DNA from: Oidiodendron maius Zn
Lineage: Eukaryota > Ascomycota > Leotiomycetes > Myxotrichaceae
Assembly: GCA_000827325.1 (NCBI GenBank)
Contig: KN832886.1
Location: forward strand, 218,925 to 282,924
Length of the DNA stretch: 64,000 bases
Direction: 5' to 3'
Shown: one piece after another, positions 11,019-21,225 of the stretch
Position numbering within the stretch: position 1 is the first letter of the stretch
How the letters are laid out: each line of letters begins with the position of its first letter
The notes under the pieces: model-generated
What the model was told of the DNA's origin: nothing
Database searches by the model: none
What the model saw: the letters and a program-made list of their open reading frames with translations, nothing else
Position numbers and translations under genes: made by a program

Positions 11019-12871
11019 CTAGCTATCTTTCCTCCTCGGCGAGAGTCGGACATTAAAATCATGTCCCTCCTTAATCGACATGATACCCAACACCGGTCTT
11101 CCCTCGTCCGCCACAGGCAGCTTCGCACTCCCCACCATCTCCACATCGAAGCGCTGTAACAACATCGCCACAAAGGCCGTCACCGAGAAGCGCGCCAGGA
11201 AGCGGCCGCTGCACATAGTCTGGCCGCCACCAAACGGCCGCCACGACGGGCTGCGTGCTAGATTCTCCTTCTGCTGCCATCGCTCGGGCCGGAACGTGTG
11301 CGGTTCCGCACCAAAGATGCTCTCGTCTAAATGTAGCAGTCGATGAGGCACGATAACACGACCACCTTTGCCCAAGAGTTTTTTGCCGATCATTGTGTCT
11401 TCCATGATCAGCCGGACCGAAGCTGCCCAGCCAGAGAGCCGGAGTGTCTCATGCCATATTCTGTCAACTTCTGGGCAGGTGGCAGGGTTTTGAATGTACA
11501 ATGCGTCAGTTAGTTTGCCGTCCTTGAAAGCAGGTCCTGTTTCCTGGCGGTATCTAGCCAAAAGGGTGGGATTATGAAGAAGGTAGGTAAGCATCCAGAA
11601 GACGCTCTTCCTTGTATTCGTATTGATCCTGAAGAAGTATGAGCATTATTACGCCATAAAATTATTTTCTTTTAACGAAAAGGGGAGACCAACGCAAGGT
11701 AAAGATGGAAAATCACTACAGCCAAATTATCATCATCAACTCCAAGTGCTCTCATCTCGTCTTCCATAGCGTTGATCAGCCACGCAGCATTGTTCCTTCT
11801 TTTGCTCTGAGGCACCTGAAAGTACTTTTTTAATGAAGCAATCACCTGAGCTCTGGGCTTGGACATGTCATGGGACAAGAAACTCGGGAACTGGTATAGC
11901 ATCTTGTAGATCAGCTCATCGAACTCAAAGAACACCTCTGGAAGAGAGGGATCGATCTGATCGAGCGTTTCGCCAAAGTAGACATGCTGACCGAGACGGA
12001 TGAAGTAGTCGGAGCACCATTTATAGAGCGGAAACTCAATGTGCTGTGGGCTGCGAGAAGTCGCATACGGGCTGCACGTTCCAAGAAGCGTGTCCAAGCG
12101 CAAGAGGTAATCCATACGCTGAGTGACCTGGTTCTGCAGAAGGGCCAACTGATCACCTGGGTGAAGTTGATGAGCGTGCATCTTTTGAGCCAGAACCCCT
12201 AGAGATTCGCCATATGGATTCGGGAAACCGAATTTGTCCGCCGGGAGCGAGGAATACATGAGCTGAATGACATCTTCTTCGTTGCCGTTATTTCTCATGA
12301 GCGTTTGAACAAAATTCTCAAATGATAGAGTGTCTTTGTTTTTATACACCTGAGCCGACTGCTTGGTTTGCGTGACCACGTAGAATGTTACGCCGAACGC
12401 CGTCAAGGCGATGGGCTCTTGCGTATATCGAAAATGGTCTCTTCACCTTCTATTAATTTTTGAAGTGCACTGTCATGGCCTTGCTTACCTAGCCTTAGCA
12501 ATCAGCCCATTCGAATCCTGGAAAAAAGCTCGGCCATGGCCTAAGAACGCATCATGTCAGGGCCAGCGGGTCGATCGCAAATCAGATGATCTTGTACTAA
12601 CCAAGCACTATATTATGGTTTATTAGCCACGACCACAAGTCTAGGCTACTTTCCCAAGCGAAAACTTACACGGGACCCAATAAGGAAATTCTTTAGGCCG
12701 TTCAGGATGCAAGAAAGGCGAGACCGTGAACCTCCATAATCGCCACAAGATCAGTGCAAGTATCAGACAACTTGCCACCTTTCCTACGATCAAGAACTCT
12801 TCCTGTCTCGCGCCTAACGGCCGGGACTGGAATGGAAAAGGCATTGTGATGAAGTTGAAAGCAGGTGACAT
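11019..12871 (-). CDS. Cytochrome P450 2
   Basis: Predicted 536-aa P450 in four exons: 12871-12670, 12540-12489 (a 52-bp micro-exon), 12440-11694 and 11628-11019. The micro-exon encodes HGRAFFQDSNGLIAKAR, aligning with the proline-rich/GH region that follows the anchor in family members. The heme loop is FGGGQTMCSGRFLA, ExxR is ETLR, and the meander FRPERW is intact. The I-helix region becomes HLYLAINTNTRKSVFWML after splicing, typical of the fungal CYP7/CYP8-like class where Asn-Thr replaces the AGxxT core. The last intron uses a GTTGGT donor, weaker than the others but the only one that keeps frame. An alternative start is the second Met at codon 10. It is divergent from P450 3 across a 1.2-kb promoter region. 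Substrate unknown. Confidence 0.87.
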
Positions 12872-14109
12872 GATGGACTAGATGGTTCAGGAAATCAAGT
12901 CGGCAATCCAAAGTTTGGAGTTCAGGATGGGCACGAAAAAAGAGGCCCTGCAGAAGGGGACTGATATATGGCTAGAACCAAAAACACAAAAGATTTTCCT
13001 AGATCTCCCTAGTAGGGTCCGCCGGGTTAGACTCGAGATAGAGAAAAAAAGCAGCTAAGCTCCACATATAGTTGGAGTACCGGACAATGCTACGCACGGT
13101 ACGAAGCGCACATTAGGCAGCCTGCAAAAATCCAGAGATTCCTGGGTGATTTTCCAAGAAACGGCCCCCCATCAGCCCTGCTCTGCTCTGTCTTGTCCCC
13201 TCGGACGTAAAGTAAGTTGTACTCTCCCCCCCTCCTAAATGTTTCCCACACAGGGGTTTCTACCCACCCCATTACTATAGAGACGCGAATCAACTGTTTA
13301 TTTTTTTTTCCGGCTAACTAAGCCACTATGAGTATCTATTCCTTCTATATACTCCCTGACTTTTATAATAGACCTTAGCTTAGCCTATATAACGAATTGA
13401 GAATATATACCGAGTATTTTGATCCACTATTTGCATGGCGGGAAACATTTAGTGCGCGGGAGGGGAGGGGGAGAGTAGATCAACCCTTGACCATGAACCA
13501 GGACCTTGACGTACTTGCTGCAACCTAGGCCTCCGGGCAAATAAGCAGACTTAGCATCGGCAAATAATGGAAACCCCCCTTGCATCGGCATGTGACAACT
13601 GGGAACGTCATATTTTTTTTTTGAAAATTTGTTTATAACAGGCAATTAATTTAGAAATATAATTATAAAATTGTATTAGAAAAAGCTGAAAAATCGTGTT
13701 TTTTACACTCGCGCGAAATCGGCAGAAATCCCGCGCTTTTTATTATACTAGTTACTTCGAAGTATGCCCGCCGCTGTGCCACTTAATGTAAAGTCGCATT
13801 CGGGGGGCCGGGGCCGTAACGGGCAATTTCCTCCGACTTGCACTAGCGCTGTGAGCAGGGCAGGGCAGGGCAGGACAGGATAGGAAGGACAGGAAGGATC
13901 ACCAACCCCATCAGGCTCCAGCCTACCTACTACCTACCTACATGAACGTGGGGGAAAGAAAGAAAAGAAGATCGCTTTTACGAATCTAGATCCCGACTCT
14001 ACCTAGGTTAATGTACGTATATATATGTATTATGTTGTGATTTTTCTCTTGGGCCCCCGTGCCACATAGTTCTAATTTGTGCCCGTCGATAATAGGTACT
14101 GTAAATACC
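12872..14109. other. Shared divergent promoter region of P450 2 and P450 3
   Basis: A 1.24-kb spacer with both flanking genes reading outward. It has AT-rich blocks (13610-13750) and a purine-rich imperfect tandem run at 13855-13899 built on CAGGG/AGGAC units. There is no open frame with a recognisable product. Co-regulation of the two P450s from this spacer is inference. Confidence 0.5.
14018..14027 (+). promoter_or_regulatory. TATA-like element of P450 3
   Basis: A TATATATA stretch about 85 bp upstream of the chosen ATG at 14110. Supported by sequence and position only. Confidence 0.3.
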
Positions 14110-15967
14110 ATGCTCATTCATGTGCTCTCAGGAACAGCTCTGGGTTACGTGATCTGGACCCTGTTTTGTCTCGAGTCCAACGTCCGGAAAGCGCGTTGTA
14201 TGAAGGTGCCTGTCTTGCGGATCCCCATTGATCCCAATAGTATTCTCTGGGTCATTGTCCAGCCTTTAGTATGGAAACTCTTGGGATTCTTGCCGATTCC
14301 ATGGACCTCCTACCCGGACTTCGTGCGGTTCTCTCATCGGAATTGGCATTTTCTTGAGAAGAGCAGCCCAGGACGGCGGTTTGGGGCCGTGTGGGCGCTC
14401 GTCTCGCCGGGAGGTATACACTTGCATTTCTCGGATCCGGACGTGATTCAAGAGATCCTCTCACGATGGCGCGACTTCGTGCGCCCGGTGGAGAAGTACC
14501 GTAAGTCTAATTCTTTTTCATGTTTCTTAGGTGATGAAAGCATATTCTAACACTTGACAGAAATTCTTGCTATATTCGGACCTTCTATACTTACAGTCAA
14601 GTTGGAGGACTGGCCTCGCCATCGTAAAGCTGTCGCAGTGCCTTTCAACCAGGCGAATACGAAGTTTGTATGGGATGAGACATTGCGCCAAACTCAGTGA
14701 GTATCAATTCATTCCTTTGGCAGGAAAAAGGGTGTTTAGAAAAAGTCTCTCTCAGACTAACTCGACTGACCAAAGGTCTATCGGACGGTACTGGGAGTCC
14801 CAAGCTCCGGGTGAAATACCAGATGTGCAGCAAGATCTTCGAACGCTGTCCATGAACGTGCTCGCAGCAGTGGCATTCCATGAACATTATGACTTCATAG
14901 GTTCGGTGAAGTTGAAAGATATAAAATTCAGCACGGAAAGCTACAGAGACTGTCTCTACATCGTGCACAAATACCTCATATTTCTTATGCTGGTGCCCTA
15001 CCGCTTCCTCACGGGTAGATTTGTTCCGCAGACTTGGGCTCGGATTGGACATGCAGCTACGTCTATGAAGAGTTCTATGGCCAATATCGTGAACAAGGAG
15101 TCTGAGGCTCTCAGTGAGGGGAAAGCACAATACAACGGTATCATACCGTCGCTCGTGCGCGCCCTTGACCAAAGTGATACGCAGCAAGGAGGAGACGCAG
15201 GAGACACAGTAAAAAAGCCACCCAGACGAAGTCAGCTTTCCATTGACGAGATACTCGGCAACGTCTTCGTGATGAACATCGCAGGTCACGACACTACTGC
15301 TAATACTCTAAGCTTCGCCGTGATGTGTCTGGCTGCGAATCCTGACGTCCAGGACTGGCTCCGTGAAGAGCTTACAACTGTGATTAGAGACAGAAAAGTT
15401 GAGGATTGGGATTACGCTCTTTTCCAAGATCTCAAACGCTGTCAGGCAGTTCTTTACGAGACGCTAAGGCTCTACGCTCCGATCACAGGATTGCCTAAGA
15501 TCGCATCTAAAACTATTGAGGCGTTCCATGGAGGGGGAGACTCTGTGCTCACTATCCCTCCGGGCACTGAGGTTTTCCCCATGTTACTAGGCATCCAGAC
15601 AGATTTGAGATACTGGAATGACCCATATACATGGCGCCCATCGCGCTGGATTTTGCCATCTGATACTATGACTCCTGATCATTATGATGGGAAGGCAGAA
15701 CAGCTATTCGTGCCACAGAAGGGGACGTATTTCCCGTGGTCAGAGGGCCCGCAGAACTGCATCGGCATGAAGTTCTCACAGGCCGAGGTGGTGGCTTTCC
15801 TGGCGTGCTTATTCAAAGAGCATCGCGTGCGTCCGAGGTTGGGAAAAGGTGAGACAGAAATCGATGCTAGGAAACGGGCACAGAAGTGTGCGGATGATGT
15901 TAACTACGATATGTTGTTGAAGATGAGCCAGCCGTCCCGCGTGAAGCTGGTCTGTGAGAGAGTTTAA
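14110..15967 (+). CDS. Cytochrome P450 3
   Basis: Predicted 572-aa microsomal P450 in three exons: 14110-14500, 14561-14696 and 14776-15967. The N-terminus from ATG 14110 is a hydrophobic anchor (MLIHVLSGTALGYVIWTLF). The I-helix AGHDTT is canonical for oxygen activation. ExxR is ETLR, and the heme loop is FPWSEGPQNCIGMKFSQ with the Cys ligand. The overall layout (WPRHRK motif after the first third, long loop before the I-helix) resembles the CYP3/CYP4-like fungal P450s found in many secondary-metabolite clusters. Open reading continues upstream of the ATG only through a GTG, which I did not accept as a start. The first intron is 60 bp and the second 79 bp, both GT-AG. Product-specific role unknown. 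Confidence 0.9.
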
Positions 15968-16552
15968 ATGGACCGGGAGATCAGGTACAGCTTGTATTTC
16001 CCAACTAAAAACGCTCTGTAATTTCGCTAGAGTCCTAATAGCCTTTCAATGTAAGTTTGGGGATACTAAATCTGTAACATATGCCTCTTCAGTACTTATG
16101 TTAGCCTTCGGCGTCATAATGACAGGAAGCATGCTACAGCTAATGCCCCTGCCACAATATAACAAAAATCGAGGGGCAAAATGCGGCCGTAATTTTAATG
16201 TTTTTTATACTAGTTATGCCCGCCGCTATATTGAGATAACGAGGATAAACTGACAAGACTCTAACAAATCCACTTGAGTAGGAGAGTCGCCAGGGTGAAA
16301 ACAAGGCCTTTGTATATGTGATTGTTTCTTCTTTTTTCGATGTCATAGATTTGATTTTTTCCGAGGGACGAAAAAAAGTAAGTTACTAAATCTCATGAGT
16401 TTGTTTCTACTAAAATGTGTTCATTCCGGCACTATAATATGATGATTATGCCGTATATTTCACATGCCATATTTTTCAACTCTTGTCTGGCAATGACAAT
16501 ATAGAGGGGTAACTTTTCCTTATTTTTTTCTTCCATTACAACTTTGATTGAT
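15968..16552. other. Convergent 3' spacer
   Basis: AT-rich DNA between the end of P450 3 (plus) and the end of FAD oxidase 2 (minus). Near 16164-16248 it has a short imperfect inverted repeat. No gene found. Confidence 0.5.
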
Positions 16553-18198
16553 TCAAAATTTGAATCCGCCCGAGACAGTATTTGTAAACACCCGCTGCGG
16601 ATCGTACTCCTCACGAATCCTGGTCAATCTCTCCACACTCGCCTGTCCATAGCTAGAAATCGGCTTCTGCCACGGCGCTGCGTAGTTCAAATACACAAAC
16701 GGATCCAGCGATCCAAGACTACCAACTTCCCGCTCTATAGTCGCTATGAGCTGTTTTATCTCGCTGTACACCCTGGCGTCGTCATCTGCGTTATCCCAGG
16801 TAACACGCAAGTTGATTATGATGAAGAATTTGCCTTCTCGGCCTGTCAACCCGAGAGCGTTTGCTTCAGCGTGTCGAGTATACATCGCAGGCGGGAGGGG
16901 GTCCATAGCAAGTGCCCATAATATGCCAGGGATGTCTTCGACGGAGGAGACGCTGGCGTTCCAGGCTCCGACGGTTGCTGTTAATGCTTCAACTGATGAA
17001 TCTATGGTCACAGTGGCAGACGCACTCCTATAACCACAACCCAATCAGCTACCTACCCTTCTAGCACTGATGGATATCAGTAGAGAGCAACGTACCGTAG
17101 CCCATTCATCTGTAGACTCTCCGTCTCGCCGACCAGATCTGAGATGTTGGTAAGACGCATCGTACTCTCAAAGGACGGTATGCTCGTCAAGTTCTGGAAA
17201 GCCGGTGGGTCCACGACCGGTTTCGTATACTCCATGCTGTTAACGATAAACGAGCTGCCATTGAAATACCCAAAACTGGGCACCAGCGAAGAAAACTCAT
17301 CGTAGGTGTCGTGGCGGTTGAACGCAGCTATAGCCTCAACCTGCTCATCCACAGTCGAGAAGTCGTAGAACACAACCCCGCCCCAGATCTCTCCCTGCGT
17401 GAAAGTCTGCAGATCTGCACGAACCACGATGCCAAAATTGTTCGAGCCGCCACGTAGCGCCCATAGTAGCTCCGGGTTCTCGTTCTCGTTAGCATTGACG
17501 ATTGATCCGTTCGCGAGAACGACGACGTAGTTGAGCACGTTGTCGCACGCCCAGCCATAGCGGGGTCCGAAATAAGAGATCCCCCCACCGGTGATGAGAC
17601 CGCCTACCCCCACCGTGGAATCTCTCCCGCCGGCCACGCTGAGGTTGTAAGGATCGAGCTGCGTATAGACGCTGCCCCAATTCGCACCCGCACCGATCGA
17701 GACAATAGACCTGTCACTATTTAATTCCACATCATCCAGGCCTCGCATATCAATCGTGACTCCATCTTGGACGTTCGCAGAGCCAGCAAAGCTCGTGTGG
17801 CCGCCTGACCGGATGGCGAATAGGCAGCTATCACTAGCATTGGTACTCACAGCGGTAGTCAGCGCGTGCACAATCGTCGCGACATCTTCGGCGCTTTGCG
17901 GAGACGCAATGCACGCTGGGCTGACGCTGCTTTCCTGCGCGGAGAAATAGGAAGCGAGAGAGGCCGTGTAGGTTTCGTTGCCCGGGAAAGCGATCTTGTC
18001 TTGGAGCAGGAGAGATAGGATGGAACACTATGAGAAAGAAAACAAAAAATGAAGCTGTTAGTACTCTCAAGTTATGATAGATGCGTAGGGAAGATGAAAC
18101 AATATGAGAATAGAAAAACGGAAAGAGAAAGAGACTAGGACTGACATTAGACTTACGCAAAATGCTGACGCGCTTGCTATACTGGTTATGTTGGTCAT
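16553..18198 (-). CDS. FAD-linked (BBE-like) oxidoreductase 2
   Basis: Predicted 482-aa paralogue of FAD oxidase 1. Exons: 18198-18157, 18027-17096 and 17027-16553. The first intron again falls in phase 0 between the two Cys codons (TGC|TGT). RSGGH carries the likely covalent-flavin His, followed by GVGGLITGGGISYFGPRYGW and LRGGSNNFGIV. The C-terminal BBE domain has VYLNYAAPWQ and SGGFKF. The mature start resembles a weak hydrophobic leader (FCCSILSLLL). Many Asn-x-Ser/Thr sites in the middle (NGSIV, NGSSF, NLTSI, NISDL) would fit entry into the secretory route. It oxidises an unknown small molecule. Shared intron positions with oxidase 1 show that the two arose by duplication. It is convergent with P450 3. 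Confidence 0.88.
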
Positions 18199-18326
18199 TA
18201 TGTTAATTATCCTCGTTAACCCATTCCTTGCCTTTGTGTCCGTGAACAACTTATCCTCTCTCCAACTTTTTTCTCTCTTTCTTTTGTGAAAATAAAAAGG
18301 AGCGGTCCTGATATACATCCCCACCC

Positions 18327-18568
18327 GTACGGAGGTCGCCGCAAAAAGCCCTGGCAGTAGGGGTGTATTGCCGGTTTCGCTCACTCGTCACCCAGCAACC
18401 AGATGTCGCCGTAAAATTAGTCGTCTATAGGCTTGAGCTCCCTAATTTTACAGCATGCGCAGCCTGTAGCATCACTAACAGACTCCATCCGTGCACTGTA
18501 ACCGTTGCTCTGCTAGACCCTAGTTGATAACCCCTGCTCTCCGGACTTTTTGCGGCGGCCTCCGTACA
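18327..18568. mobile_element. MITE-like inverted-repeat element, family C
   Basis: The ends are inverted copies: GTACGGAGGTCGCCGCAAAA at the left and the complement of TACGGAGGCCGCCGCAAAA at the right, about 240 bp apart. Sub-terminal matches (AGTAGGGGT against AGCAGGGGT) extend the arms to about 38 bp with a few mismatches. TA occurs at both ends. It is non-coding and lies 130 bp upstream of FAD oxidase 2, so it may affect that promoter. Confidence 0.78.
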
Positions 18569-19041
18569 TTACGCAATACAGTGCATTAGGTATTACCTTT
18601 TTCTACTAAGTTCGTCTACGAAAGCAAGATCATAATACCTAGAGAGTACTAACTAACTACATGGTGTCACCTCGGATAATCACGTCGGCCCGCCCCGCCT
18701 CACCGTTGGATTCGGCGCACTTCGGAGTCCATTTCTGGGTCCATACTTAGCGTTTTACAGTATACTTCGTCCCAGGGGTAACAAACAGCAGTGGAGCGCC
18801 CGCTCGCAAAGTGTATTTCTTGTCTCGATTAGTCAGAAAACCCAGAAGCGGCTATGGTAAGTTGACTCCAAGTGCTGTTTGTCACACCTGGGACGAAGTA
18901 GATGCAAAGTGCTGCCCTGGCGCCTCTCCAATAGTAACACATAGCGGTGCAGTATAAGAACATGTGATAAACCACTACAGTAAGGAAGGATTTAGTGGGC
19001 AAATAAGTGGGTATGTACAATTGTTCTGGAGGGGAGGGAAG
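18569..19041. other. Intergenic spacer, no gene seen
   Basis: Non-coding DNA between two inverted-repeat elements. An imperfect inverted match (ACTTCGTCCCAGG at about 18763 and CCTGGGACGAAGT at about 18888) suggests another decayed short element over about 18760-18905. No convincing open frame. Confidence 0.4.
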
Positions 19042-19125
19042 TACTTGGTATGTTGGATAAATAAATGCATACCCTGCTCTTCGCTTATACAGCAGGGTAT
19101 ACACTTATTTACCCTACATACTGTA
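19042..19125. repeat. Inverted-repeat element, family B, copy 2
   Basis: A compact 84-bp imperfect palindrome: arm TACTTGGTATGTTGGATAAA through ATACCCTGCT, a 12-bp loop, then AGCAGGGTATACACTTATTT to TACTGTA. The left arm matches the right arm of the 10.3-kb element almost perfectly. Confidence 0.75.
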
Positions 19126-19471
19126 GTAAGCCAATGCCGGTAGATCAATTCCTGCTTTGGAAGGTGTCAGCAAAATATCTGGGTCTTCAGACCCTTCTTC
19201 GAAAATTCCCGCTGCTTCCAATTGGACTGTGCCGCTGGGAAACTTTTCTAATTGCCCTGTATAGCTTAGGTATTCCAAAAACAGAAAAATTGGACGGCCC
19301 CACTAGGAAAATTGATTGCTACAGTACCACTGTACATACAAGTAAGTGCTACGAAGAAAAGCGATGCGAGGCTGCAAAGTCAGTCACAGTGATGATGACT
19401 GGGCGAATATCGCCGTCCACCACAATGCTCCAAGCTGAATTAATGTGCACAAAGATAATTTTAGTTGCTCC

Positions 19472-19503
<32 letters not shown>

Positions 19504-19504
19504 C
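19472..19504. repeat. 6-bp tandem repeat (CAGGCA)n
   Basis: About five perfect copies of a hexanucleotide immediately downstream of the stop codon of FAD oxidase 3. A microsatellite with no evident role. Confidence 0.85.
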
Positions 19505-19522
19505 TTGCTGGCTACGCTACTA

Positions 19523-21225
19523 CTAGATGTCTAGCTTGAACCCACCAGCACGTCCGCTTTGGAACAGGCCTGTCGGGTCATACTTGTAGCTCGCCTCGCG
19601 CATGAGCTTCAGGTTTTCTTCGCCGCAGCCTTCGTATGGGCGCTGCCACTCCATGCAGTAATTAATGAAGCGGTACTGGTGACCCGCCTTCCTCGCTTCT
19701 GCGGCCGCCTCTATCCGTTCTAAGCTGCGGCGGATAGTCGATCGAACGAACTCGTCGTCTTCGGCTTTAGTCCATGTGACAGAATAACTGATGATGATCA
19801 ATGGCTCAGTACAGTTTTCAAGGCCAAGGATATTTGGGTCTCCCTTGTTCATCCATCCTGGCAAGATTGCTTGGAAGACAAACGGACATACAAGTCCATT
19901 CACGCGGCGTAGTTCAGTCGTAGTCTCACAGAAAATAGCGTAAGCATTCTTTATAGTTTCGAGATCATTGCAGATAGTCGTCGTGCCCTGTACGTGACGG
20001 GTTCCAGCTGGTGCAGTACCACCAAATCTTTCGACAATGCTGGTGTTGGTCTCCACTCGGTTCATATGGATGCCCCGCAGTGATTTGAAGCCCGTTGCAT
20101 CCCAGTGAGCCGGCCACTTCTTGTCCTTTGGGACCTTGGTATACAAGATTGAAAGCGCGATGATCTGAAAACCAAGTTTCTGAAAATAGACAAAACTGAG
20201 GATCGGACCAGCAGCGTCCTCATCAAATGCGCCTGGCTTGCTAGAGCTCGTGTGAGCAAGGTAGTCATGATAGGCTTTCAGTGACTTTTCATGCTGGAAA
20301 GCTGCCAGTGTCACTATTCCTGAAGTCCATAAAGGCGCATAGGGGAAGCTGCGGAGTGTAAAACGAGTCACAATGCCAAAGTTGTTCCCGCCTCCCTTCA
20401 ACACCCTCCATAAGTCGGGGTTTTCTGAGGCAGAAGCTGTGACAACTTTGCCGTCGGCGAGCACAACCTCATAGCTCACGCCGTTGGAGCAGACGAAGCC
20501 GTATTTGGGAGAGTAGAACGATATGCCTCCTTTATTCCGGATGATTAGCATTTGTTGACTTATGTGAAAAATTGCCCGTAGAATCGATATCGAACCTGAG
20601 AAATCTTACCTTGCAAGGTTAGACCACCTACACCAACAGGTGCGTTTCTTCCTCCCATTACAATTAATCCTTTCTCATCTAGAGTTTTGTAAACGTCGAT
20701 CCACTTGGAACCTGTTCCAAGAGTCACAGTAGATCCATCAGGAGCGGGTGTAATTTCAGAAAACAAACTGAGGTCAACCACAGCGCCATCCTTCACGGTG
20801 GACGCCCCAAGACCCGGATTGACACCACCACTCCTGACGGAAAAAAAGCTCTCAACCTGTGACCCAGCCAGACTGCGTCTCTCATGCTCCTTCTTCAGAA
20901 TTGCAACAGTCTTACTGAGCTCGTGCGTGTCGCGCGGGCGCACGACGCACGAGGGGATGATCTCGCGGTTCTGCTGGGCCCAGCTATAGTCTACAGCCTT
21001 TTGGAAAGCCTCGACATCGCTCTGTAGAATAACGCAGCCGGAAACTGCCGCGAGGAGTTCCTGAATGTATTGAGGGAGCTGCTCAGGTGGTGTGTTTGCC
21101 AACGGGTGCGGCTTTGGTGCAGGAGGCTGCTGCTCCTTCGCTGCCTTCTTACGGCGTAGTATGAGGACCGAGATCAATAGGACCGAGCCGGCTACTACAT
21201 AAGAGTAGAATTTCTGCGAAGCCAT
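19523..21225 (-). CDS. FAD-linked oxidoreductase 3, membrane-anchored, lacks flavin His
   Basis: Predicted 540-aa FAD_binding_4/BBE protein in two exons, 21225-20610 and 20529-19523, joined TTGCAAG|GAGGC in phase 1. It starts with a TM anchor (YVVAGSVLLISVLIL) and RRKK, then a Pro-rich linker. In the flavin domain the usual RSGGH reads RSGGV, so the residue that normally makes the 8-alpha-histidyl FAD link is Val (codon GTC). GVGGLTLQGGISFYSPKYGF, VLKGGGNNFGIVTRF and the C-terminal YKYDPTGLFQSGRAGGFKL are otherwise normal. It therefore probably binds FAD without the His bond, or has a different role. It is divergent from the other two oxidases in sequence and intron position. ATG 21225 is the first in frame; the frame extends upstream only via GTG. 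Confidence 0.85.

Noticed and set aside
14645-15289. A 214-codon minus-strand open frame opposite P450 3
   Set aside because: It is the antisense shadow of the P450 exon, has no motif, and the plus strand carries all P450 signatures.
15954-16253. A 99-codon plus-strand frame after P450 3
   Set aside because: It starts at GTG, overlaps the P450 stop region and has no domain or splice partner.
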